NCBI GenBank assembly: GCA_945873675.1
Contig: CAMCEP010000069.1
Span: forward strand, 1 to 11,024
DNA length: 11,024 bases
Direction: 5' to 3'
Origin: Asaia bogorensis
GTDB lineage: Bacteria > Pseudomonadota > Alphaproteobacteria > Acetobacterales > Acetobacteraceae
Position 1 is the first letter of the stretch. Every line of letters starts with the position of its first letter. The position numbers and the translations under genes are program-made. The notes beneath the pieces were generated by a model that had not been told where the DNA came from, made no database searches, and worked only from the letters and a program-made list of their open reading frames with translations. Positions 5,577 to 11,024 of this stretch are shown piece after piece.

Positions 5577-7280
5577 ATGGCTTCCTGCTTCCCGCCTCGC
5601 CGCCTTTGGCTGCTTGCCGCCGCGCTGCTTTCCGCCTGTGCGGCGGGCAATAATATGGACCGCCCCGCGCTGCGCGGTGCCGCGCCGGAGGTGACGGGCG
5701 CTTTCGGCTCCTATCTCGCCGGGCGTTTCGCCACGAATGAAGCCGATACGAAATACGCCGCCGATAGTCTGATTCAGGCGCTTCGGCTTGACCCGAGCGA
5801 GCCCGAGGTTGTTCAACGCGCCTTCATCGCCAGCCTGCTGGATGGCCGTTCGGAAGCCGCCAGGCTGGCGCGGGTTATTCCGAATGAACCCATCGCCGCC
5901 ATGTATCTTGCCGGGCAGGATGCACAGGCTGGGCGCTATGAAAGGGCGGAACAGCGCTTTCGCGCCTTGCCCAACCAGGGATTGTCCAGCCTTTTGAAGC
6001 CCTTGCTGGTGGCCTGGGCGCAGCAGGGCAGGGGCCAGACGGATGCGGCGCTCGCCACACTCCGCCCGCTGACGGAAGCGGGCCGCCAGCGTGGCATTTA
6101 TGCCCTGCATGCCGCCATGATCGCCGATATTGCGGACCGCCCGCGCGACGCGGAACGCCTGGTGCGCCTGGCTCTTGCCGATAGCGCGGCGCCGAGCCTG
6201 CCGCTGGCCCGCACCATGGCTGGCATCCTCCTGCGCGCCGGCCAGCAGGCGGAAGCGGAGCGGCTTTTGGATAGGCTGGGCCGCGGCCAGGATGATGCCG
6301 GGTTATTCGCCGATACCGGTGGGCGGGACGCTTTGGCGACAAGGCGCGTGGTTGCTTCAGCGACTGAGGGTATGGCGGAAGCCTATCTTGGTCTCGCCAC
6401 CGCCTTGCGCGGGCCGCAATCTGGCGAGTTTTCGCTGGCGCTGGTGCGGCTTTCCCTGCAACTCCGCCCGCGCTACGGCCCGGCGCTGCTCGCGGGGGCT
6501 GAGGCGCTGGGCGATGAAGGCCAATACGAGGCGGCGCTGGCGCTGCTGGAACGCGCCGATCCCGCTGATCCCTTCGCGCCGGTGCTGGCGCTGCGGCGTG
6601 CGGGTTTGCTCGATCGGCTGGACAAGCTGCCGGAGGCCGAGGCGGAGCTGCGTCGGCTTTCCGCGCAGTTCCCGCGCGCCTACCAGCCCATGGCGCGGCT
6701 TGGCGATATGTATCGCGGCCGGCAGAATTGGACGCCGGCGATTGCGGCTTATGATGCGGCGATTGCCCGGCTTGGGGTGCCAGCCGTCGCGCATTGGCCG
6801 CTTTTCTACGCGCGCGGCATCGCGCTGGAACGCGCCAAGCGCTGGCCTGAGGCAGAAGCGGATTTCCAGCGCGCCCTTAGCCTCAACCCCGAACAGCCTT
6901 TGGTGCTGAATTACCTGGCCTATAGCTGGGTCGAGCTGGGCCAGAATCTGGTTGAAGCGCGGCGCATGCTGGAACGCGCGGTGGAGCTGCGCCCGAATGA
7001 TGGCAATATCGCCGATAGCCTGGGTTGGGCGCTATATAAGCTTGGCGATATCCCGGGTGCGGTGCGCTTCCTGGAAAAGGCGGTGGAGCTTGAATCGCAA
7101 AGCAGCGTGATCAATGACCATTTGGGCGATGCCTATTGGGCGCAGGGCCGGCGACGGGAAGCGCTGTTTCAATGGCGCCGGGCAATGATGCTGGGGCCAG
7201 AGGCTGATGAGGGGCCGAAGATAGAAGCCAAGATCACAGACGGGCTGGCGCCTCAGCCAGCAGCGGAGACGCGGCGCTGA
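5577..7280 (+). CDS. TPR-repeat lipoprotein
   Basis: 567 aa. The N-terminus is a lipoprotein signal (MASCFPPRRLWLLAAALLSAC) with lipobox LSAC and acylated Cys21; the residues after it (AAGNN) lack an Asp at +2, consistent with outer-membrane sorting. The rest is helical repeats. Degenerate TPRs fill about residues 45-330, and clear TPRs are at about 372-400, 407-440, 441-474, 475-508 and 509-542; the blocks LNYLAYSWVELG, NDGNIADSLGWALYKLG and INDHLGDAYWAQGRRREA are typical of large proteobacterial TPR lipoproteins such as Pseudomonas PA4667. It presumably acts as a protein-interaction scaffold at the outer membrane; no partner is known from sequence. Its TGA overlaps the proposed CTG start of ispE, so the two are likely co-expressed. 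The linkage to ispE and tRNA-Gln resembles, from memory, the Pseudomonas PA4667-lolB-ispE-tRNA-Gln locus. Confidence 0.88.
   Translation: MASCFPPRRLWLLAAALLSACAAGNNMDRPALRGAAPEVTGAFGSYLAGRFATNEADTKYAADSLIQALRLDPSEPEVVQRAFIASLLDGRSEAARLARVIPNEPIAAMYLAGQDAQAGRYERAEQRFRALPNQGLSSLLKPLLVAWAQQGRGQTDAALATLRPLTEAGRQRGIYALHAAMIADIADRPRDAERLVRLALADSAAPSLPLARTMAGILLRAGQQAEAERLLDRLGRGQDDAGLFADTGGRDALATRRVVASATEGMAEAYLGLATALRGPQSGEFSLALVRLSLQLRPRYGPALLAGAEALGDEGQYEAALALLERADPADPFAPVLALRRAGLLDRLDKLPEAEAELRRLSAQFPRAYQPMARLGDMYRGRQNWTPAIAAYDAAIARLGVPAVAHWPLFYARGIALERAKRWPEAEADFQRALSLNPEQPLVLNYLAYSWVELGQNLVEARRMLERAVELRPNDGNIADSLGWALYKLGDIPGAVRFLEKAVELESQSSVINDHLGDAYWAQGRRREALFQWRRAMMLGPEADEGPKIEAKITDGLAPQPAAETRR
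7265..7268 (+). promoter_or_regulatory. ribosome binding site supporting a CTG start for ispE
   Basis: GGAG sits 8 bases before the CTG at 7277, inside the last codons of the TPR gene. It gives normal spacing for the CTG but 14 bases for the next alternative (ATT at 7283), so it favours CTG. Confidence 0.6.
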
Positions 7281-8134
7281 AAATTTCGGAAGCGGCTCCG
7301 GCCAAGGTCAATCTTTTCCTGCATGTCACGGGGCGCCGGGCGGATGGGTATCATCTGCTGGATAGCTTGGTCGTGTTTGCCGGCATGGGCGATACGGTCA
7401 GCGCCTGTTCGGGGGAGATATTGTCCCTTGCCATTGAAGGTGCGGAAGGCGGGGCGCTGGACGCTGAGCCCGATAATCTAGTGCTGCGCGCGGCCCGGGC
7501 GCTGGCGACGGAGGCTGGGCTTGAAGGCCAAGCATTGCTGCATTTGCTGAAGCGCTTGCCGATTGCAAGCGGGATTGGTGGCGGTAGCGCCGATGCGGCG
7601 GCCAGCCTGCGTGCATTGAATCAGCTTTGGGGGCTTGGTTGGGGGGAAGCCCGCCTGGCCGCGATTGGCGCGAGGCTCGGCGCCGATGTGCCGGTATGTG
7701 TGGGATCCCGCCCCACCCGTATGGAAGGGGTGGGTGAGGTGCTGAGCGCCGCGCCAAGCCTGCCGCGCTTTGGGCTTTTGCTCGCGAATCCGCGTGAGGC
7801 TTTGGCGACACCGGCGGTGTTTCGCGCCCGCGCGGGCCGGTTTTCAGCGCGCGCCAGCCTGCCCGAAGCCTGGGGAAGCGCGGCTGAAATGGCCGCTGAT
7901 TTGGCGGCATTGGAGAATGATTTGCAGGCGCCCGCGATCAGCCTTTGCCCGCCAATTGCTGAGGTTCTATCGGCAATTTCCGCCAGCCCCGGCTGCCTTT
8001 TGGCGCGCATGAGTGGCTCGGGCGCCACCTGCTTTGGGGTATTTCCGAATGCGGCTGCAGCGGCTTCAGCAGCAGCGGCCCTGCCCCCCGCCTGGTGGTG
8101 TTGGGGAGGGGGGCTTCACGGCGCCGCCCTTTGA
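7277..8134 (+). CDS. ispE: 4-diphosphocytidyl-2-C-methyl-D-erythritol kinase (non-canonical CTG start)
   Basis: 285 aa from the CTG, against 283 in E. coli. IspE is a cytosolic GHMP kinase that phosphorylates CDP-methylerythritol in the MEP pathway to isoprenoids. Visible motifs are SEAAPAKVNLFLHV with Lys10 at the E. coli position, GRRADGYHLLDSLV, the GHMP ATP loop LPIASGIGGGSADAAASL (94-111), LGADVPVCV with catalytic Asp137, and the C-terminal ARMSGSGATCFGVF. The frame is open upstream to a TGA at 7208 but contains no ATG, GTG or TTG before a TTG at 7367, which would delete the PAKVN motif. The CTG at 7277 gives the usual Met-Lys-Ile-like beginning, overlaps the TPR stop as CTGA, and has GGAG 8 bases before it. 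Automatic annotation may truncate this gene at 7367. Identity is near certain; the start is well supported but unproven. Confidence 0.9.
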   Translation: MKISEAAPAKVNLFLHVTGRRADGYHLLDSLVVFAGMGDTVSACSGEILSLAIEGAEGGALDAEPDNLVLRAARALATEAGLEGQALLHLLKRLPIASGIGGGSADAAASLRALNQLWGLGWGEARLAAIGARLGADVPVCVGSRPTRMEGVGEVLSAAPSLPRFGLLLANPREALATPAVFRARAGRFSARASLPEAWGSAAEMAADLAALENDLQAPAISLCPPIAEVLSAISASPGCLLARMSGSGATCFGVFPNAAAAASAAAALPPAWWCWGGGLHGAAL

Positions 8135-8144
8135 GGGTTATTAC
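8115..8144 (+). promoter_or_regulatory. candidate tRNA-Gln promoter overlapping the 3' end of ispE
   Basis: TTCACG (8115-8120), 18 bases, TATTAC (8139-8144), followed directly by the GC-rich GCGCGG. A GC-rich discriminator between the -10 and the start point is typical of stringently controlled stable-RNA promoters. Transcription would begin around 8151, a few bases before the mature tRNA. Read-through from ispE is an alternative or additional source. Confidence 0.4.
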
Positions 8145-8156
8145 GCGCGGCACGGA

Positions 8157-8231
8157 TGGGGCGTCGCCAAGCGGTAAGGCAGCGGTTTTTGGTACCGCCA
8201 TTCCCAGGTTCGAATCCTGGCGCCCCAACCA
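8157..8231 (+). tRNA. tRNA-Gln (anticodon TTG), CCA encoded
   Basis: A full cloverleaf can be drawn. The acceptor stem TGGGGCG (8157-8163) pairs with CGCCCCA (8221-8227), with discriminator A8228 and CCA at 8229-8231. The anticodon stem GCGGT (8182-8186) pairs with ACCGC (8194-8198) around loop TTTTGGT, giving anticodon TTG at 8189-8191. The T arm is CCAGG-TTCGAAT-CCTGG. The D arm contains GCC...GGC with AAGCGGTAA. Reads CAA/CAG (Gln). It starts 22 bases after the ispE stop. Confidence 0.98.
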
Positions 8232-8252
8232 ACTACCTCATTTGAAAGCGGC

Positions 8253-8281
8253 TACCCTGCGCGGAGCGGCTTATCAGGGTA
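8253..8281 (+). terminator. weak hairpin downstream of tRNA-Gln
   Basis: TACCCTG (8253-8259) and CAGGGTA (8275-8281) form a perfect 7-base-pair stem with a 15-base loop, 21 bases after the tRNA CCA end. There is no following T-tract (CGCTTCTGC), so it is at best a weak or factor-assisted terminator or a 3' processing structure for the tRNA transcript. Confidence 0.35.
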
Positions 8282-8353
8282 CGCTTCTGCTGCAGGCTAG
8301 CCCTGCCGCCTTCCCGCTGCCAAGCTGAGCGACCCTTGCGTGAGGAGGCCAGC

Positions 8354-9502
8354 ATGACCGCCACGGCAACCCCGTTTCGCCTGCATATCCCCGATGCGGC
8401 GTTGCAGGATTTGCAAACCCGCCTGGCGCTGACGCGCCTGCCGGATGAAGCGCCGGAAGCGCCCTGGAGATACGGCACGAGTGTCGCCTATTTGCGCGAT
8501 CTACTGGCCTATTGGCAGCGGGGCTTCGATTGGCGTGCGGAGGAAGCCGCGTTGAATGCCTTTCCGCAATTCCGCACAAAATTGCATGGCATTGATCTGC
8601 ATTTCCTGCATGTGCGTGGCGAAGGGCCAAGCCCCATGCCGCTGCTGCTTTCGCATGGTTGGCCGGGATCGGTGTTTGAATTCCTCGATCTCATTCCGCG
8701 CTTGACCGAGCCTTCGCGCTTCGGGGGCGATGCGCGCGATGCCTTCACCATCGTGGCACCTTCCCTGCCTGGCTATGGCTTGTCCTTCCAGCCGGGGCAG
8801 GCGCGCTTCAGCCTGGAAGCCATTGCCGATTGCCTGGCGGATTTGATGACGGGCGTGCTTGGCTATCAGCGTTTCGGCGCGCAGGGCGGGGATTGGGGCG
8901 GCTTTATATCGTCTCGGCTTGGGGCAGTGCATGCAGAAAAGCTGCTGGGCATTCACTTGAATCTTCTGGCGGTGCGGCGCGATCCCGCGCTGGTGCAAAC
9001 AGAGGATGAGGCCGAGCGGCGTTATCTGGCGGAGCTTTCGGAATTCCTGAAGGAAGAAACAGGCTATCAATGGATTCAAGGCACGCGCCCGCAAACCCTG
9101 GCCTTTGGCCTGACGGATTCACCCGCCGGTCTTGCCGCTTGGATCGCGGAAAAATTCAAGGTCTGGACGGATAATGATGGCAGCCCGGAAACTGCGGTTA
9201 ATCGGGACAGGATGCTGGCGAATATCGCGCTCTATTGGTTTACGGGCTGCATAGGGGCGAGTTTCCATCCCTATTACGCGCGCATGCATGGGCCCTGGCC
9301 GATCCCCGGCACGGTGGATGTGCCAATGGGCTATTGCCAATTCCCGAAAGAAATTCTGCGCCCGCCGCAATCACTCGCCGCACGCACTTATACGGATATT
9401 CGCCGCTGGAGCGTGATGCCAAAGGGCGGGCATTTCGCGGCCATGGAACAGCCGGAAGTGCTGGCGCGCGAAATCCAGGCGTTTTTCCGACCGCTGCGTT
9501 GA
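8354..9502 (+). CDS. epoxide hydrolase, microsomal-type alpha/beta hydrolase
   Basis: 382 aa. An N-terminal epoxide hydrolase domain (about 1-110: FRLHIPDAALQDLQTRLALTRLP, then the WR/Y-rich segment) precedes an alpha/beta-hydrolase core. Oxyanion-hole motif HGWPGS (101-106), nucleophile Asp180 in QGGDWGG, lid tyrosines in SFHPYYARMHGP (Tyr307/Tyr308), acid Glu333 in FPKEI and His360 in KGGHFAAMEQPE form a complete Asp-Glu-His triad. The 27-residue Glu-to-His spacing equals that of rat microsomal epoxide hydrolase (Glu404/His431). Such enzymes open epoxides to diols through a covalent ester; the natural substrate is unknown. No membrane anchor or signal is present, so it is cytosolic. The ATG at 8354 has GAGGAGG 5 bases upstream; a TTG 18 bases earlier lacks such a site. 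It could be read from its own unseen promoter or by read-through past the tRNA. Confidence 0.9.
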   Translation: MTATATPFRLHIPDAALQDLQTRLALTRLPDEAPEAPWRYGTSVAYLRDLLAYWQRGFDWRAEEAALNAFPQFRTKLHGIDLHFLHVRGEGPSPMPLLLSHGWPGSVFEFLDLIPRLTEPSRFGGDARDAFTIVAPSLPGYGLSFQPGQARFSLEAIADCLADLMTGVLGYQRFGAQGGDWGGFISSRLGAVHAEKLLGIHLNLLAVRRDPALVQTEDEAERRYLAELSEFLKEETGYQWIQGTRPQTLAFGLTDSPAGLAAWIAEKFKVWTDNDGSPETAVNRDRMLANIALYWFTGCIGASFHPYYARMHGPWPIPGTVDVPMGYCQFPKEILRPPQSLAARTYTDIRRWSVMPKGGHFAAMEQPEVLAREIQAFFRPLR

Positions 9503-9518
9503 TGGCCGGCGCGCTTGC

Positions 9519-9546
9519 TTGAGGTTTCAGGATTTCGGGGCAAGAT
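9519..9546 (+). promoter_or_regulatory. candidate promoter of the hydratase gene
   Basis: TTGAGG (9519-9524), 16 bases, CAAGAT (9541-9546), followed by GCGCAA and then the TTTTTCGGGAGG leader string at 9563-9574. The -10 is poor by sigma70 rules. The main support is the similar layout upstream of the Bug gene. Confidence 0.25.
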
Positions 9547-9568
9547 GCGCAATGGAAGCGATTTTTTC

Positions 9569-9574
9569 GGGAGG
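9569..9574 (+). promoter_or_regulatory. ribosome binding site deciding between two adjacent ATGs
   Basis: GGGAGG lies only 2 bases before the ATG at 9577 but 5 bases before the next ATG at 9580, so the second ATG is the better start for the hydratase. Confidence 0.7.
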
Positions 9575-9579
9575 CGATG

Positions 9580-10371
9580 ATGGATCTGACGCAAGCTGAA
9601 GAAGCCTCTCGGCTTTTGGTGACGCATTGGCGGGAAGGGAAGGTGTTGGGCGCGCTGCCTGAGGCGCTGCGCCCGCAATCGCGCCTGGAAGGCTACGCGA
9701 TCCAGGCGCAGCTTGAAAGGTTAAGCGCGAAGCCTTTGTGGGGCTGGAAAATCGCCGCGACCAGCAGTGCGGGGCAGAAGCATATTGGTGTGGATGGGCC
9801 ACTTGCCGGCAGGATATTGGCGGAAATGGTTTATCCGAATGGCGCCACGCTGCCCTTCGGCGCCAATCGCATGGCGGTGGCGGAAGCGGAATTCGCCTTT
9901 CGCATCGGCCATTCTATTCTGCCACGCGAAAAGCCTTATGAAATAGCGGAAGTCTTGAATGCGGTGGCGGCGCTGCATCTGGGCATTGAGGTACCTGATT
10001 CGCGCTTTGCTGATTTTGTCACCGCGGGTGCTGCGCAGCTTATCGCGGATAATGCCTGCGCGCATCAATTCGTACTGGGGCCGGAAGCGCCCGCTGCTTG
10101 GCGCGGGATGGATCTTGCGCAGCATCGCGTGATCGGGCGCGTTGGCAAGCGCTATGAGCGGGAAGGGGTGGGCGCCAATGTGCTGGGCGATCCCAGGATT
10201 GCGCTGACCTGGATTGCCAATGAATTGTCGCGCCATGGCGTGACGCTGGGGGCGGGGCAGATCGTCACCACGGGCACTTGCGTGGTGCCGCTTGAGATTT
10301 TGCCGGGTGATGAAGTGGTGGCGGATTTCGGCGCGCTGGGTGTGGCAAGCATGCGCATGTCTTCGACATGA
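9580..10371 (+). CDS. 2-keto-4-pentenoate hydratase / FAH-family protein (MhpD-like)
   Basis: 263 aa, close to the 269 of E. coli MhpD. The family adds water to 2-hydroxypenta-2,4-dienoates in meta-cleavage degradation of aromatics, or decarboxylates 4-oxalocrotonate; related members act on other 2-keto acids. The divalent metal ligands are visible as Glu102 and Glu104 in AEAEFAFRIG and Glu137 in GIEVPDSRF. Lys57 in GWKIAATS and Asp158 in ADNACAHQF are further conserved positions. The TTGTCVVPLEILPGDEVVADFGALG end is typical of the fold. The protein is cytosolic with no signal. The start was chosen at 9580 from ribosome-site spacing; an ATG at 9577 would add one Met. No other meta-cleavage genes are in the window, so the pathway is uncertain. 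It lies 77 bases after the epoxide hydrolase and has its own leader, so it may be a separate transcript. Confidence 0.87.
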   Translation: MDLTQAEEASRLLVTHWREGKVLGALPEALRPQSRLEGYAIQAQLERLSAKPLWGWKIAATSSAGQKHIGVDGPLAGRILAEMVYPNGATLPFGANRMAVAEAEFAFRIGHSILPREKPYEIAEVLNAVAALHLGIEVPDSRFADFVTAGAAQLIADNACAHQFVLGPEAPAAWRGMDLAQHRVIGRVGKRYEREGVGANVLGDPRIALTWIANELSRHGVTLGAGQIVTTGTCVVPLEILPGDEVVADFGALGVASMRMSST

Positions 10372-10397
10372 CTGATCAGGGCGCGCCAATCACTTCC

Positions 10398-11024
10398 CTA
10401 TAATCCCAGCAAATCCAACGTGCGCCCGATGATCTTCGCCTCATCGAATCGCTCAAGCGCGCGTGCGCGTCCTGCCGCACCCATGCGCGCGCGGAGTGCC
10501 CCATCGGTCGCAAGCTGGGACAGTGCCTCAGCCAAGGGCGCAATTGTTTCGGGTGGCACCAGCAGCCCGGTCTCCCCCGCCACCACCTGTTCGCGTGGGC
10601 CGCGAATATCGGTGGCAACAACAGGCAGGCCGGTCAGCATCGCCTCAATCACACTCATCGGCAGGCCCTCAAAATGGGAGGGCAGGCAGAAGACATCCGC
10701 CGCCGCCAGCAACCGCGCCACATCATGCCGATAGCCAAGCCGTTGCAGCCTGGGGCCAAGCGCTGCGGCGGCGCGGGCGAAATGCGGTTCCATATCCTCG
10801 CCATGATCGGAAGCGAGGCGTTCGCCCACCACCCAAAGCCGCGCATTCTCGGGCGTTGCTTCCACGGCGCGTAGCAATTCCGGATAGCCCTTGTGGCGCA
10901 CCAGGCGCGATACGGCGATGATCACGCAATCATCTTCAGCCGCGCCCAATTCGGCACGCAGCGCCAGGCGCGCTTCGGGATTAGGATGGAAAGCTGCGGG
11001 GTCTCGCCCATTCAAGACGGCGGT
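10398..11024 (-). CDS. glycosyltransferase family 4 protein, C-terminal part (5' end outside window)
   Basis: About 208 residues are visible. The frame is open to the right edge (reading TAVLNGRDP from 11024), so the start and the N-terminal acceptor domain are missing. A leucine codon TTG at 11013-11015 is not a real start. The visible part is the GT-B C-terminal nucleotide-sugar domain: VSRLVRHKGYPELLRAVE, WVVGERLASDHGEDMEPHFARA, then RLLAAADVFCLPSHFEGLPMSVIEAM with the EX7E motif of retaining GT4 enzymes, followed by GLPVVATDIRGPREQVVAGETGLLVPP. It probably transfers a sugar in surface polysaccharide or glycolipid synthesis; donor and acceptor cannot be told. It converges on the hydratase with 26 bases between stops and no visible terminator there. 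Confidence 0.9.
   Translation of the reverse strand, partial: TAVLNGRDPAAFHPNPEARLALRAELGAAEDDCVIIAVSRLVRHKGYPELLRAVEATPENARLWVVGERLASDHGEDMEPHFARAAAALGPRLQRLGYRHDVARLLAAADVFCLPSHFEGLPMSVIEAMLTGLPVVATDIRGPREQVVAGETGLLVPPETIAPLAEALSQLATDGALRARMGAAGRARALERFDEAKIIGRTLDLLGL

Noticed and set aside
5526..6342. Minus-strand open frames opposite the TPR gene
   Set aside because: Low-complexity Arg/Pro/Gly translations opposite a clear lipoprotein gene.
6130..6909. 259-codon plus-strand frame within the TPR gene
   Set aside because: Out-of-frame, rich in Arg, Trp and Cys, as expected for a frame shadow of an Ala/Leu-rich TPR gene.
7367..7369. TTG as the start of ispE
   Set aside because: It would remove the PAKVNLFLHV substrate/ATP motif including Lys10 and shorten the protein by 30 residues. 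The CTG at 7277 fits family length and ribosome-site spacing.
8291..8306. GCAGG-CTAGC-CCTGC dyad downstream of tRNA-Gln as a terminator or attachment-site core
   Set aside because: The stem is only 5 base pairs with no T-run. No integrase and no repeat of the tRNA 3' end are present in the window.
8095..8328. 77-codon plus-strand frame across the ispE end and the tRNA
   Set aside because: It runs through the tRNA gene and has no coding character.
10372..10397. Bidirectional terminator between the hydratase and the glycosyltransferase
   Set aside because: The 26-base gap contains only the short TGATCA palindrome and no hairpin with a T-tract on either strand.

Overview
The window looks like ordinary chromosomal DNA of a GC-rich alphaproteobacterium, most likely Rhodospirillales/Acetobacteraceae (Roseomonas-like). 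This is inferred from the GC-rich codon use, an orphan Bug-type tricarboxylate receptor, a TPR lipoprotein next to ispE, and an S24 regulator of a type I associate with that group. No transposase, integrase, rRNA, CRISPR array or prophage block is visible. Nine complete protein genes, one partial gene and one tRNA fill almost all of the sequence.

Left part (1-1215): a small uncharacterised gene (minus strand) and a LexA/CI-like S24 peptidase regulator (plus strand) are transcribed divergently from a relatively AT-rich regulatory region that carries promoter-like elements and two short dyads. Next comes a leftward cluster (1224-4425) read as aldehyde dehydrogenase (succinate-semialdehyde type), then an MFS exporter, then a stand-alone CinA/PncC amidase. 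The cinA ribosome binding site overlaps the MFS stop codon, and a strong hairpin lies between the dehydrogenase and the MFS gene. Facing this cluster across a 129-base divergent region is a Tat/Sec-exported Bug substrate-binding protein (4555-5529).

Centre (5577-8231): an outer-membrane-type TPR lipoprotein is followed by ispE (non-mevalonate isoprenoid pathway) and tRNA-Gln(TTG). The ispE frame has no ATG, GTG or TTG early enough to include its conserved N-terminal motif. The best start is a CTG that overlaps the TPR stop codon as CTGA, with a GGAG Shine-Dalgarno at proper spacing. The tRNA has a candidate promoter with a GC-rich discriminator inside the 3' end of ispE.

Right part (8354-11024): a microsomal-type epoxide hydrolase with an intact Asp-Glu-His triad, a 2-keto-4-pentenoate hydratase (MhpD/FAH family), and the C-terminal part of a GT4 glycosyltransferase on the minus strand that runs off the window. 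The Bug gene and the hydratase share a leader containing an identical 12-base string with similar spacing to a -10-like element.

I see no convincing new multi-gene system. The items most worth a second look are the CTG start of ispE, the shared leader module, and the small unknown gene paired with the autocleavable-type regulator.
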